In this document: one piece after another, positions 7,785 through 17,323 of the stretch
How the letters are laid out: every line of letters starts with the position of its first letter
How positions within the stretch are numbered: the stretch's first letter is position 1
Source: Tardibacter sp963781025
GTDB lineage: Bacteria; Pseudomonadota; Alphaproteobacteria; Sphingomonadales; Sphingomonadaceae
Direction: 5' to 3'
Assembly: GCA_963781025.1 (NCBI GenBank)
Contig: CAWADU010000003.1
Span: 2,046,001 to 2,110,000, forward strand
Length of the DNA: 64,000 nt
Made by a program: the position numbers and the translations under genes
Notes under the pieces: generated by a model
The model's database searches: none
What the model saw: only the letters and a program-made list of their open reading frames with translations
What the model was told of the DNA's origin: nothing

Positions 7785-8931
7785 AACCGTGGATGAAGCG
7801 GTAGCGCTATATATCCACTGGCCGTTCTGCGTCTCCAAATGCCCCTATTGCGACTTTAACAGCCACGTCCGGGCCGGTGTCGACACCGCGGCCTGGCGCG
7901 AAGCGCTGCTTGCCGATCTGGCGCACGAAGCGTCGCTGCTGCCCGGACGCCGGCTGGCTTCCATCTTTTTCGGCGGCGGCACGCCCTCGCTGATGCCGCC
8001 TGCGATTGCCGCATCGCTCATCGACGCCGCAACCGGTTTCTGGCAAGCGCCGGCCGATCTCGAAATCACGCTGGAGGCCAATCCTTCAAGCGTCGAAGCC
8101 GCCAACTTCGCTGCCTTCGCGGCGGCGGGGGTCAACCGGGTGTCGCTTGGGCTTCAGGCGCTCGACGATGCCGCGCTGCGTTTTCTCGGGCGCGCGCACG
8201 ATCTGGCGGAAGGGCTTGCCGCTCTCGAAGTTGCGCAGCGCAACTTCGGCCGCGTCAGCTTCGACCTGATCTACGCCCGGCCGGGGCAGAGCGCGGCGGC
8301 CTGGCAGGCTGAACTCACCCGCGCGCTTGGGTTCGGCACCGGCCATCTCTCGCTCTATCAGTTGACCATCGAACCCGGCACGCGCTTCGCAACGCTGGCC
8401 GCCAGGGGGGAACTGGCTCTCCCCGGCGAGGACGAGTCTGCCGATCTTTACACGCTAACGCAGCAGTTGACCGAGGCTGCGGGACTTCCCGCCTATGAGG
8501 TGTCGAATCACGCGCGCGCTGGCGAACAGAGCCGCCACAACCTCGCCTATTGGCGCTACGACGACTATGCCGGCATCGGTCCCGGCGCGCACGGCAGGCG
8601 GCGGGCGGTTGCCACTGTCCGCCACAAAAAGCCTGAAAACTGGATGACCGCGATCACCCGGAGCAGCCATGGCATCGCGGAAGAAAGCGCTCTGCCCCCG
8701 ATAGAACGGGCGCGCGAGGCGCTCCTTATGGGGCTGCGACTGGCGAAGGGAATCGATCCCGCTTATTTCGAGCGACGCACCGGCGTGGCCCTATCCAGCC
8801 TGGTCTGCCCCGACGCCCGTGCCCGTCTTTCCGGCCACGGGCTGATCGAAGATCGCGACGACCGGCTGGCAGCGACCCCGGCTGGAATGCTGGTGCTGAA
8901 TGCAGTGATCGCCGAATTGCTCGGGCGTTGA
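7750..8931 (+). CDS. hemW: Radical SAM heme chaperone HemW
   Basis: Radical S-adenosylmethionine protein of the HemN/HemW group (393 residues). The cluster-binding motif C-x3-C-x2-C is at residues about 27-34 (FCVSKCPYCDF), followed by FFGGGTPSLM and VSLGLQALDD. The short N-terminus lacks the extra region of coproporphyrinogen dehydrogenase HemN, which favours HemW, a heme chaperone for respiratory enzymes. The ATG at 7750 overlaps rdgB by 35 bp; a GTG at 7789, just after the rdgB stop, is an equally good start. The stop lies 3 bp from the converging lipoprotein gene. Confidence 0.92.
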   Translation: MHSASLSKPASETVDEAVALYIHWPFCVSKCPYCDFNSHVRAGVDTAAWREALLADLAHEASLLPGRRLASIFFGGGTPSLMPPAIAASLIDAATGFWQAPADLEITLEANPSSVEAANFAAFAAAGVNRVSLGLQALDDAALRFLGRAHDLAEGLAALEVAQRNFGRVSFDLIYARPGQSAAAWQAELTRALGFGTGHLSLYQLTIEPGTRFATLAARGELALPGEDESADLYTLTQQLTEAAGLPAYEVSNHARAGEQSRHNLAYWRYDDYAGIGPGAHGRRRAVATVRHKKPENWMTAITRSSHGIAEESALPPIERAREALLMGLRLAKGIDPAYFERRTGVALSSLVCPDARARLSGHGLIEDRDDRLAATPAGMLVLNAVIAELLGR

Positions 8932-8934
8932 TCC

Positions 8935-10188
8935 CTATTCGAATTTGGCGGCGGCGGGAGATACCACGGCAAAGCCATCGGGGCCGATCTGCTGAACTTC
9001 AAGCGCGCGCACGGCGACACCCGCGCCATTGAACCTGAACGCGCCGTCCACGCCCGCGAAACCGCCGCCGTCCCTGAGCCCGGATTGTGGGAAAGGCGTC
9101 CCCGGCTCCCATTTGGCGGCGATCCGATTGACCAGCAGCACGCTGTCATAGCCAAGACTCGCCAAACGGTAGGGCGCGCTGCCGAATCGGGCGCGATATC
9201 GCGTGGCGAACTGCCGGAAGAAGCTGTCCGGCACCGAGGCGAACCATGACCCGCGCATTGCGCCGACCCGCGCGAGACCGGGCTCGGTGTTCCACAATTC
9301 GGTGCCGAGCAGACGCACATTGCTTGCGCCGGACTTCTGCATCAACGGCAAGGCGGCAAGCGCAACCTTGCCGCTGTCGGCGATCAGCACCGCGTCGAAC
9401 GGAACGCCCGTGCGATGCGGCTCGACCTTTACCACCGTTCCGTCGGGACGGACCTGTGCCTTGGCTGCGGGCGCATCCGCGCCAGTCAGTTTGCGCACGG
9501 CCCTGGTCAGCCCCTTGGTGTCGCGGGTGTAGGTGGCAATTGCCGTCATGCGGCCATCGGCGCTTTCCACCGAACGCAGCATCGCGCTTGACGCCCGCTC
9601 GCCATAAGCGCCGGTCGGCACCAGCGCCGCGAAGCGTTCAACGCCCCGCCCACGCGCGAAACGCACGACCCGATCGATAGACTGATCGACCTGGAAACCC
9701 AGAACATAGGTGCCGCCGCCCGCCAGCGCGGCATCGTTGGAAAAGCTGACGATCGGCACATTGGCGGTGCGGGCCACGCCCTGCACCGCGCGCACATCGG
9801 GCGCGAGCAGCGGCCCCAGGAACAGCCGGTTGCCTTCGGCGAGCGCGCGCTGGGCCGCCGCGGCCGCACCGCCGGCGGTGTTGTAGATCGTCAGCCGGAT
9901 GTGCTGGTTGCCCGAATCGAGCAGCGCGAGATTGGCGGCATTGGCGATCGACTGACCAAGCGCTGCATTGGGGCCTGTGGTGGGCACCAGCACCGCAACT
10001 TTCTGGCGATCCTTCTCCGCCTGTTCCGCCTGCCGTTCGGCAGGTTTGGCGGGTCCGGTCTGACCGGGCCTTGTTCCGCGCCCGGTCGTGCATGCGGCAA
10101 CCAAGCTGAGCGCGGCGAACATCGCCATCGCCCGGACCAGATGCTGGCGGACCGAAACTGCTTGCTCGTGCGCTTGCGCCTGCTGCAT
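8935..10188 (-). CDS. LpoA-like penicillin-binding protein activator lipoprotein
   Basis: Outer-membrane lipoprotein with a periplasmic-binding-protein fold, 417 residues. The lipobox is LSLVAAC around residues 26-32, followed by a Pro/Gln/Lys linker. The rest is a type 1 periplasmic-binding domain beginning KVAVLVPTTGPNAALGQSI. In gammaproteobacteria LpoA-type proteins activate PBP1A; alphaproteobacterial homologues are annotated as 'penicillin-binding protein activator', and this neighbourhood next to rsmI and yraN is the classic lpoA context. Starts 14 bp from divergent rsmI; internal ATGs at 10128 or 10122 are alternatives but would leave a very short signal peptide. Confidence 0.85.
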   Translation of the reverse strand: MQQAQAHEQAVSVRQHLVRAMAMFAALSLVAACTTGRGTRPGQTGPAKPAERQAEQAEKDRQKVAVLVPTTGPNAALGQSIANAANLALLDSGNQHIRLTIYNTAGGAAAAAQRALAEGNRLFLGPLLAPDVRAVQGVARTANVPIVSFSNDAALAGGGTYVLGFQVDQSIDRVVRFARGRGVERFAALVPTGAYGERASSAMLRSVESADGRMTAIATYTRDTKGLTRAVRKLTGADAPAAKAQVRPDGTVVKVEPHRTGVPFDAVLIADSGKVALAALPLMQKSGASNVRLLGTELWNTEPGLARVGAMRGSWFASVPDSFFRQFATRYRARFGSAPYRLASLGYDSVLLVNRIAAKWEPGTPFPQSGLRDGGGFAGVDGAFRFNGAGVAVRALEVQQIGPDGFAVVSPAAAKFE

Positions 10189-10202
10189 GAACGACTGCCT
10201 TT

Positions 10203-11051
10203 ATGAATGAACATCCCGACCTAGCCCCCGGTCTCTACATTGTCGCCACCCCAATCGGCAACTTGGGCGAACTTTCTCCGCGCGCCGCCGATGTTCTGGC
10301 ACGGGTGGGCGCAATCGCCGTGGAGGACAGCCGCGTCACCGCGACCTTGCTGAGACATATCGGCGTCAAGCGGCCCATGATCCCCTACCACGACCATAAT
10401 GCCGACCAGATGCGGCCGGAGCTGCTGGCCCGGCTCGGCAGCGAAGCCATCGCGCTGGTGTCGGATGCGGGAACCCCGCTCATTTCCGATCCGGGTTTCA
10501 AGCTGGTGCGCGACGCGCGGGCGGCGGGGCATCAGGTCACGACGGTCGCGGGGCCGTGCGCCGCCATTGCCGCGTTGACGGTCGCAGGGCTTCCCACCGA
10601 CCGATTTTTCTTCGCGGGGTTCCTGCCCGCCAAGGACAAGGCGCGTCAGGCCGAACTCGCCGAGCTGGCGGCGATCAAGGCGACGCTGATCTTCTATGAA
10701 AGCCCGCACCGGCTCGCCGCGACCCTGGCCGCCATGGCGTCAACCCTGGGCGCGCGCGAGGCAGCCGTCACGCGTGAGTTGACCAAGAAATTCGAGGAGG
10801 TGGTGACAGGCCGCCTCGACGTGCTGGCCGCGCGCTATGCCGAAAGCCAGCCGAAGGGGGAGATCGTCATCGTCGTCGGACCGCCAGAGGCAGCGCCACC
10901 CGCTTCGCCCGAAGACCTCGACCGGTTGCTGCGCCAACACCTTGCCGGGATGCGCGTGAAGGACGCGGCCACTGAAGTAGCGGCACTGCTCGGGCTGCCG
11001 CGCAAGCAGGTCTACGATCGTGCCCTGATGCTGAAGGACGGCGGCCATTGA
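10203..11051 (+). CDS. rsmI: 16S rRNA (cytidine1402-2'-O)-methyltransferase
   Basis: SAM-dependent 2'-O-methyltransferase acting on C1402 in the ribosomal decoding centre. 282 residues, tetrapyrrole-methylase fold. Visible motifs: GLYIVATPIGNLGELSPRA at the N-terminus, AVEDSRVT, ALVSDAGTPLISDPG, and TLIFYESPHRL. It is divergent from the LpoA-like gene and overlaps yraN by 4 bp; rsmI, lpoA and yraN also cluster in E. coli. Confidence 0.96.
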   Translation: MNEHPDLAPGLYIVATPIGNLGELSPRAADVLARVGAIAVEDSRVTATLLRHIGVKRPMIPYHDHNADQMRPELLARLGSEAIALVSDAGTPLISDPGFKLVRDARAAGHQVTTVAGPCAAIAALTVAGLPTDRFFFAGFLPAKDKARQAELAELAAIKATLIFYESPHRLAATLAAMASTLGAREAAVTRELTKKFEEVVTGRLDVLAARYAESQPKGEIVIVVGPPEAAPPASPEDLDRLLRQHLAGMRVKDAATEVAALLGLPRKQVYDRALMLKDGGH

Positions 11052-11398
11052 ATGCCCGCACGGCGGCAGAAGCCCGAGGCAGGCGGGCCGAAACGATTGC
11101 CGCCTGGTGGCTGCGGCTGAAGGGTTATCGCATTCTTGCCCGGCGCGTCCGTTGCGCGCGTGGCGAAATCGACCTTGTCGCTCGGCGTGGGCGGACCGTC
11201 GCCTTTGTCGAGGTGAAGCAACGGACCGGCACGCATGCGGCCTGGGCGATTGACGAACGCGCCCTCCGCCGGGTTGTGGCGGCGGCCGAGGCGCTTGCGC
11301 CCCGCTTCGCCGGAACGGGCGACATGATCCGCATCGATGCCATGGTCGTCGCTACGGGAAGGCTGCCCAGGCACATGATCAATATCTGGCATGGGTGA
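11048..11398 (+). CDS. YraN / UPF0102 nuclease-fold protein
   Basis: 116-residue protein of the UPF0102 family with a restriction-endonuclease-like fold. The RRVRCARGEIDLVARRG and TVAFVEVKQR stretches contain the family E-x-D and E-x-K putative active-site residues. The start is TTG at 11048, overlapping the rsmI stop; no ATG lies in frame nearby. Cellular role is not established; it sits with rsmI in many genomes. Confidence 0.9.
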   Translation: MNARTAAEARGRRAETIAAWWLRLKGYRILARRVRCARGEIDLVARRGRTVAFVEVKQRTGTHAAWAIDERALRRVVAAAEALAPRFAGTGDMIRIDAMVVATGRLPRHMINIWHG

Positions 11399-11443
11399 CA
11401 AGTCGCTCGCGCTCGCCTAACGGAAAGCCGTGAACGAGGGAGA

Positions 11444-12406
11444 ATGTCCGTGAGCTTGCGTGTCGCGATCCAGATGGATCCGCTGGAGGCGATCAACATC
11501 GCCGGCGATTCGACCTTTGCCATCATGCTGTCGGCGCAAACCCGCGGGCATGGCCTGTTCCATTATTCGGCGGGCGATCTCAGCTATCGCGAGGGCCGCC
11601 TCACCGCGCCGGCGCGCTCGGTCACGGTCCAGAACGTCGCGGGCGACCATTTCAGCTTCGGCGAATGGATGACGCTTGATCTCGCCGAGGATGCCGATGT
11701 CGTCCTGATGCGGCAGGACCCGCCGTTCGATCTGGCCTATATCACCGCCACGCATCTGCTTGAGCGCATCCAGTCGAAGACGTTGGTGGTGAACGATCCG
11801 GCTGCCGTCCGCAATGCGCCGGAAAAACTGTTCGTCCTCGACTTTCAGCAATTCATGCCGCCGACGATGATTACGCGGCGGCTCGAAGACGCCCGCGCTT
11901 TCCATGGCGAACATGGCGAGGTGGTGGTGAAGCCGCTTTACGGCAACGCCGGCGCGGCCGTCTTCCATGTCGGCAAGGGCGACTCCAATCTGGCGGCGCT
12001 GGTCGAGCTGTTCGGACAGGTCTGGCGCGAGCCCTTCATGGTCCAGAAATTTCTGCCCGACGTCGCGCTTGGCGACAAACGCATCGTGCTGATCGATGGC
12101 AAGGCGGCGGGCGGCGTCAATCGCGTGCCGCGCGCCGGTGAAATCCGGTCGAACCTCGCGGTCGGCGGGCGCGGCGTCGCGACCGAGCTTACGCCTCGCG
12201 AGCTTGAAATCTGTGCTGCGATCGGTCCCGAACTGGCGCGGCGCGGGCTGCTGTTCGTGGGTATCGACGTGATCGGCGGCTATCTTACCGAGATCAACGT
12301 GACCTCGCCGACCGGCATCGTCGCGATCGACAAGTTCAACGGCACCGATACACCGGCCCTGATCTGGGACGTCATCGAAGAAAAAGCCGCGCTTCATGGT
12401 CGCTGA
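11444..12406 (+). CDS. gshB: Glutathione synthetase
   Basis: ATP-grasp ligase that joins gamma-glutamylcysteine and glycine to form glutathione. 320 residues. Motifs: QMDPLEAINIAGDSTFAIM at the N-terminus, MRQDPPFDLAYITATHLLE, KPLYGNAGAAVF, and the metal/ATP-binding FVGIDVIGGYLTEINVTSPTG near the C-terminus. GAGGGAG precedes the ATG. It ends 18 bp before converging xerC. The gshA partner is not in the window. Confidence 0.97.
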   Translation: MSVSLRVAIQMDPLEAINIAGDSTFAIMLSAQTRGHGLFHYSAGDLSYREGRLTAPARSVTVQNVAGDHFSFGEWMTLDLAEDADVVLMRQDPPFDLAYITATHLLERIQSKTLVVNDPAAVRNAPEKLFVLDFQQFMPPTMITRRLEDARAFHGEHGEVVVKPLYGNAGAAVFHVGKGDSNLAALVELFGQVWREPFMVQKFLPDVALGDKRIVLIDGKAAGGVNRVPRAGEIRSNLAVGGRGVATELTPRELEICAAIGPELARRGLLFVGIDVIGGYLTEINVTSPTGIVAIDKFNGTDTPALIWDVIEEKAALHGR

Positions 12407-12424
12407 TTACGTATCAAAACCCGC

Positions 12425-13363
12425 CTAATCGGCGCGCGGATGGGCGTTGCGATAAACGTCCAGCAGATGCGCGGCATCGACCGCCGTATAGACCTGGGTC
12501 GAGCTAAGGCTGGCGTGGCCAAGCAACTCCTGAAGCGAGCGAAGGTCCGCGCCGCGCGCCAGCAGGTGCGTTGCAAAGCTGTGGCGAAGCGCATGCGGCG
12601 TCGCGGTTTCGGGCAGGCCAAGCTGCACGCGCGCCGTTCGCACCGCCCGGCGGATGAGATCGGCGGACAGCGGCCCGCCGCGCGCGCCCCTGAACAGCGG
12701 CCCGCCGCGCTCGATTGGCCAGGGGCACTGCGCCACATAACTTTCGATCGCCTCACGAACGGGGGCCAGCAGCGGCACCATCCGCGTCTTGGACCGTTTG
12801 CCCGTCACCGTCAGCACCTCGCCCAGCGGCAACGCGCCGCCGGTCAGCGACAGGGCTTCGGATATGCGCAGGCCCGCCCCATAGAGCAGCAGCAGAACGG
12901 CGGCATCGCGCGCCGCGATCCATGGCACCGACGCATTGTCGCCCGCTTCCTCGACCAGCGCTTCCACATCGCCCGGAGCAACGGGTCGTGGCACCCGGCG
13001 CGGAATCTTGGGGCTGTGAAGCCCATCGAGCGCGGCCCTGGCCGCAAGGCCCTCGTCGCCAAGCCATTCGAAAAACGCCCTGACCGCCGAGAGTTCGCGC
13101 GCGGCCGACGCATTGGCGAGGCCATTGCCGCGCCTCTGCCCGAGAAAGGCGCGGATATCCTGAAGCGTGACACCGCCGAAGCTGGCCGGAGCCACCGCGC
13201 CGCCCAGATGACCTTCCAGAAAGTCGATAAGCCGATGCGCGGTCGCGACATAAGCGCGCGTCGTATGCGCCGAGCGCCGCCGGCTGACGCCAAGCCATTC
13301 CCCCCAGCGCGCGGCGAGCGCATGCGCTTCTTGTGAATTCCCGAAGGTCAGTCCAGCAGCCAC
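12425..13363 (-). CDS. xerC: Tyrosine recombinase XerC
   Basis: Site-specific recombinase that, with XerD, resolves chromosome dimers at dif. 312 residues from the GTG at 13363; the frame runs open to 13708, but upstream of this GTG it overlaps DUF484. The catalytic set is visible: Arg in GAGLRISEALSL, Lys in TGKRSKTR, H-x2-R in TPHALRHSFATHLL, His in LQELLGHAS and Tyr in TQVYTAVDA. The N-terminal core-binding domain spans residues 1-110. The start overlaps the 3' end of the DUF484 gene by 16 bp, the same pairing as in E. coli. Confidence 0.94.
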   Translation of the reverse strand: MAAGLTFGNSQEAHALAARWGEWLGVSRRRSAHTTRAYVATAHRLIDFLEGHLGGAVAPASFGGVTLQDIRAFLGQRRGNGLANASAARELSAVRAFFEWLGDEGLAARAALDGLHSPKIPRRVPRPVAPGDVEALVEEAGDNASVPWIAARDAAVLLLLYGAGLRISEALSLTGGALPLGEVLTVTGKRSKTRMVPLLAPVREAIESYVAQCPWPIERGGPLFRGARGGPLSADLIRRAVRTARVQLGLPETATPHALRHSFATHLLARGADLRSLQELLGHASLSSTQVYTAVDAAHLLDVYRNAHPRAD

Positions 13364-13905
13364 CGGGTGATCATGCGCGACACCACCCCGCCCAGGAAAG
13401 CGAGAAGTTCCGACCCATGACCACTTTCGAATGCGTGAGCCTCGCGTGAACCGAGAGCAAGCAATCCCGTGCCCAATGGTTGGGGCAGATCGAGCCGGAT
13501 CAGCGCTTCTGCCCGGATCAGCCCCGCGGCCGGCCCGAAGACGCCATCGCCGCGTTCGACGATCCGCATCACGACCCCCGGTCCAGCCACGGCCGCGTCG
13601 ATATGGGGAGGAGTGACCATCTGCAACCCCGTCGTCCCGGCACGAACGGCGCGTTCCCCGGCAGACAGCGCTATGACCACCGCATCCAGCCCGAGACTGT
13701 CGGGCCAATCCTGCGTCACGATGTGGATGAGATGGTCCAGCCCTTCGGCATCCAGCGCCGACAGCGCGGCCGCATGAATCTGGGCGACCGCCCCCGCATG
13801 GCCGCGCGCGAATGCGACGAGATCGGCGTTGGCCTCGTCAAGCGCAGCCACTTTCTGGCGAAGCTCGATGAGCGCGCTATCGCGGAAACTGATGACCTGG
13901 TCCAT
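13348..13905 (-). CDS. DUF484 family protein (GAF-like)
   Basis: 185-residue cytoplasmic protein of the DUF484 family, predicted GAF-like fold after an N-terminal helix (MDQVISFRDSALIELRQKV). It ends SRMITRWLLD. It overlaps xerC by 16 bp, and the DUF484-xerC link is conserved across proteobacteria, which suggests translational coupling, but no biochemical function is established. Confidence 0.88.
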   Translation of the reverse strand: MDQVISFRDSALIELRQKVAALDEANADLVAFARGHAGAVAQIHAAALSALDAEGLDHLIHIVTQDWPDSLGLDAVVIALSAGERAVRAGTTGLQMVTPPHIDAAVAGPGVVMRIVERGDGVFGPAAGLIRAEALIRLDLPQPLGTGLLALGSREAHAFESGHGSELLAFLGGVVSRMITRWLLD

Positions 13906-13972
13906 GGCCCAAAGCTAACCGAGAAATGGTTAAGAGACGATGGGAAATCTAAGTCCGGGACACGCCAGCCGA

Positions 13973-14626
13973 TCAGCCGATCTTCTGACCGGTCTTTTCC
14001 CAGTCGGCCAGAAACGCCGCCAAGCCCTTTTCGGTCAGCGGGTGATTGAACAGCGCCTTGATGACCGAGGGCGGCGCGGTCATGACATCCGCGCCGATCC
14101 GCGCGGCCTCCAGCACATGGATCGGATGGCGCACGCTGGCGACAAGGATTTCCGTGTCGAAATCATAATTGTCGTAGATCAGCCTGATGTCCTCGATCAA
14201 CGCCATGCCGTCGAAGCCGACGTCATCATGACGGCCGACAAAAGGTGAGATGAAGCTTGCCCCGGCTTTGGCCGCAAGCAACGCCTGATTGGCCGAAAAG
14301 CACAGGGTGACGTTGACCAGCGTGCCATCGTCGGTCAGCCGCTTGCAGGCCTTCAGCCCGTCCATCGTCAAGGGCAGCTTGACCGCGATATTGGGCGCGA
14401 TCGAGCGCACCACATCGGCCTCGCGCATCATGCCGTCAAAATCCGTCGCGACCACTTCCGCCGAAACGGGCCCATCGACGATCCCGGCGATTTCCTTGAC
14501 CACATCCAGGAACTGACGCCCGGATTTATGGATCAGGCTGGGATTGGTGGTGACGCCATCGAGCAGCCCGGTTTCGGCCAGCTCGGCGATTTCCTTCACA
14601 TCGGCTGTGTCGACAAAAAACTTCAT
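13973..14626 (-). CDS. tal: Transaldolase (short, Fsa/TalC type)
   Basis: 217-residue transaldolase of the MipB/TalC subfamily, transferring a dihydroxyacetone unit between sugar phosphates in the pentose phosphate pathway. The Schiff-base lysine is Lys83 in NIAVKLPLTMDG. Other motifs: FFVDTADVKEI, DGVTTNPSLIHKSGR, VTLCFSANQALLAAKAGA and SPFVGRHDDVG. The length matches short transaldolases and fructose-6-phosphate aldolases; the family's annotated role here is usually transaldolase. Divergent from priA with a 134 bp spacer. Confidence 0.95.
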   Translation of the reverse strand: MKFFVDTADVKEIAELAETGLLDGVTTNPSLIHKSGRQFLDVVKEIAGIVDGPVSAEVVATDFDGMMREADVVRSIAPNIAVKLPLTMDGLKACKRLTDDGTLVNVTLCFSANQALLAAKAGASFISPFVGRHDDVGFDGMALIEDIRLIYDNYDFDTEILVASVRHPIHVLEAARIGADVMTAPPSVIKALFNHPLTEKGLAAFLADWEKTGQKIG

Positions 14627-14760
14627 GGCGTGCTCCGTGAATTTGATTCGCGGCCCCTATAGACTTTTTTTCATACCGCGACATCGCCGCATTCCGGTTG
14701 CCGGCGCTCAACCAAATAACGCGCTCGCAGTATGGTTGGGCAATTCCTATAAGAGGGTCG

Positions 14761-16950
14761 ATGCCGTCGCCATCCTCCAGCCGTCGCCCCCGGGTTCGCG
14801 TGCTCGTGCTTCAGCCGGGGCTGGGCCCGCTGGACTATGCGCCGCCGCGCGACGGCAGCGTTGCGCCGGGTGACATCGTACAGGTGCCCCTGGGGCCTCG
14901 CTTGATCACAGGCGTGGTTTGGGAACCCGATCGGATGCCCGCGGCCGAAGTGGAAGACGCAAGGCTGCGGCCGATAGCAGCGGTTCACGGCGTCCCGCCT
15001 TTACCCACGCCAGTACGCCGTCTCGTTGAATGGGTCGCCGACTATTATCTTGCGCCTCCCGCCGCCGTGCTCCGGATGGTGCTGGCGTCTTCATCTGCGC
15101 TCGATGGCTCACGCACCATCATCGAATATCGCCCAACCGGCGTTGTGCCTGAGCGGCTGACGCCGCAGCGCGCGCAGGCGCTGGATCGCCTCGATGGCCG
15201 ACAGGGGCTGGTTCGTGAATTGGCGCTGGCGGCCGATGTCTCGGATGCCGTCATCCGTGGGCTTGTGAAGTCAGGCGCCATCGAACCCGTCGAAGTCAGC
15301 GTTGACGCCCCCTTTCCCGCGCCCGATCCCGATTTCGCTCCGCCCGAGCTGGAGCCCGGCCAGCGTAGCGTCGCGGAAAACTTGCGGCGGGCAGTGAAGT
15401 CAGGCGGATTCCAGCCCTTTCTGCTCGACGGCGTAACCGGCTCGGGCAAGACCGAGGTTTATTTCGAGGCGATGGCTGAAGCGCTCGCGGACGATGGGCA
15501 GGTGCTTGTTCTGTTGCCCGAGATCGCGCTGACCGAGCCCTGGCTGCGCCGGTTCGAGGCGCGCTTTGGCGTCGCGCCCGTCGCCTGGCATTCGGATCTG
15601 CGCTCCACCCAGCGGCGCCGGGCCTGGCGAGCGGCCGCCAGCGGGGAGGCACGCGTCGTGGTTGGAGCGCGGTCGGCGCTGTTCCTTCCCTACCCCCGCC
15701 TGCGTCTGATCGTCGTGGACGAGGCGCATGAAACCAGTTTCAAGCAGGAAGAAGGCGTGATGTACCACGCCCGCGATGTCGCGGTGATGCGGGCCCAGCT
15801 GGAACAGGTTCCGGTCGTGCTGGCGACCGCGACGCCGGCGATCGAGACGCGGGTGCAGGTCGAACGCGGACGTTACGCCCATCTCGCGCTGCCCTCGCGC
15901 TACGGCGGCGCTGAATTGCCCGGCATAGAAACAGTCGATATGCGCCGGTTTCCGCCGCCTCCGGGTCGGTGGCTATCGCCGCCCGTCGTCAAGGCGCTTG
16001 AGGAAACGCTCGCACGGGGTGAGCAGGCGCTGCTCTTTCTCAACCGGCGGGGCTATGCGCCGCTCACGCTCTGCCGAAACTGCGGCCACCGGATCGAATG
16101 CCCCAACTGCACCGCCTGGATGGTCGAGCACCGGCTGCTGCGGCGTTTGCAATGCCATCAGTGCGGCCATGCGATGCCGGTGCCCGAGGCCTGCCCCGAA
16201 TGCCAGTCGGAGGGGGCGCTCGTCGCCTGCGGACCCGGCGTCGAGCGGATCGCTGACGAAATCGCCGCGATCCTGCCCGACGCGCGGACCGCCATCGTCG
16301 CGTCCGACACCATCTGGTCCCCGGCCCGAGCCGCCGCGCTCGTCAACAGCGTCGAGACGCATGAAGTGAATGTGCTGATCGGGACCCAGCTTGTCACCAA
16401 GGGTTATCACTTCCCCGATCTGACGCTCGTGGGCGTCGTTGATGCCGACCTCGGCCTCGCCGGCGGCGACCTTCGCGCGAGCGAGCGGACCTTCCAGCAG
16501 ATTCAGCAAGTCGCGGGCCGGGCCGGGCGCGGCGAGAAGCCGGGGCGCGTGCTGCTGCAGACCCACCAGCCCGACGCGCCCGTGATACAGGCATTGGTTT
16601 CAGGTGACGCCGAAGGCTATTACGCCTCCGAAACGGAAAGCCGCCGCCATCATGCGATGCCGCCTTTCGGACGGCTGGCGGCGATCATCATATCGTCCGA
16701 AAGCCAGCGCGAAGCGGCTGCTGCCGCGCGGATGATCGGCGCCGCGGCACCTGATGCCGAAGGGGTGACGGTGCTTGGCCCCGCGCCCGCGCCGCTCGCG
16801 CTGTTGCGGGGACGTTATCGCCAACGCCTCCTCGTCCACGCTCGACGCAATATCGACGTCCAGGGGGTGATCCGGAGCTGGCTGGGGGAACTTAAATGGC
16901 CACGTGGCGTTCGAATAGCCGTGGACATCGATCCATACAGCTTTGTCTGA
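14761..16950 (+). CDS. priA: Primosomal replication protein N' (helicase PriA)
   Basis: 3'-5' DNA helicase that reloads the replisome at stalled forks. 729 residues from ATG 14761 (MPSPSSSRRPRVRVLVL), preceded by GAGGG; an in-frame upstream ATG at 14698 gives no family sequence. Walker A is GVTGSGKTEVY near residue 225, the Walker B DEAH is VVDEAHETSFKQ, and four CxxC zinc pairs lie between the helicase lobes (CRNCGHRIECPNC and CHQCGHAMPVPEACPEC). The arginine-finger region QQVAGRAGRGEKPG is intact. Confidence 0.96.
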   Translation: MPSPSSSRRPRVRVLVLQPGLGPLDYAPPRDGSVAPGDIVQVPLGPRLITGVVWEPDRMPAAEVEDARLRPIAAVHGVPPLPTPVRRLVEWVADYYLAPPAAVLRMVLASSSALDGSRTIIEYRPTGVVPERLTPQRAQALDRLDGRQGLVRELALAADVSDAVIRGLVKSGAIEPVEVSVDAPFPAPDPDFAPPELEPGQRSVAENLRRAVKSGGFQPFLLDGVTGSGKTEVYFEAMAEALADDGQVLVLLPEIALTEPWLRRFEARFGVAPVAWHSDLRSTQRRRAWRAAASGEARVVVGARSALFLPYPRLRLIVVDEAHETSFKQEEGVMYHARDVAVMRAQLEQVPVVLATATPAIETRVQVERGRYAHLALPSRYGGAELPGIETVDMRRFPPPPGRWLSPPVVKALEETLARGEQALLFLNRRGYAPLTLCRNCGHRIECPNCTAWMVEHRLLRRLQCHQCGHAMPVPEACPECQSEGALVACGPGVERIADEIAAILPDARTAIVASDTIWSPARAAALVNSVETHEVNVLIGTQLVTKGYHFPDLTLVGVVDADLGLAGGDLRASERTFQQIQQVAGRAGRGEKPGRVLLQTHQPDAPVIQALVSGDAEGYYASETESRRHHAMPPFGRLAAIIISSESQREAAAAARMIGAAAPDAEGVTVLGPAPAPLALLRGRYRQRLLVHARRNIDVQGVIRSWLGELKWPRGVRIAVDIDPYSFV

Positions 16951-17323
16951 AGGGAAGCTGGACGGCTCGGGAACGTACATCATTTGTTAACCTAACGTCG
17001 GCTAGCAGAGGGAAAATAGCCAAGGAGTGCGCATGCACAATTTGTCACCAACCCGTGACGCCCCTGCATCGGTGGCCGTGGAATTCCATCGCATTTCCAG
17101 CCGAATTGGCCGCAATCGACTATTTTTTCACTGGCGGCATACACGATGCATGTTATTGAACGAACTTAGTACAAACGGCCATTAAGTCATTGCAGTTGCA
17201 AACAGAAGAAGTATGGGCAACGGCAAATCCTAACAAATACACACCGTGAAATAACAATATTACGGGTCGCTGCGGTTGTGGTTCCATGCGTCCAATTTGG
17301 GATCAAAAGGGTAAGCTGCGTAT
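16951..17323 (+). other. 373 bp intergenic region, AT-richer, with a possible small ORF
   Basis: Lies between priA and the sugar transferase. It is visibly AT-richer than its surroundings, notably 17160-17280. A 50-codon frame runs from ATG 17033 to TAA 17185 (MHNLSPTRDAPASVAVEF...) with AAGGAG five bases upstream; it has no recognisable domain and may be chance. A 12 bp palindrome TTGCAGTTGCAA lies at 17190-17201 and could be an operator for the sugar transferase gene. No terminator is evident after priA. Confidence 0.4.

Noticed and set aside
12425..13363. Integrase of a mobile element
   Set aside because: Sequence, length and the DUF484 neighbour identify chromosomal XerC; no attachment site or phage genes nearby.
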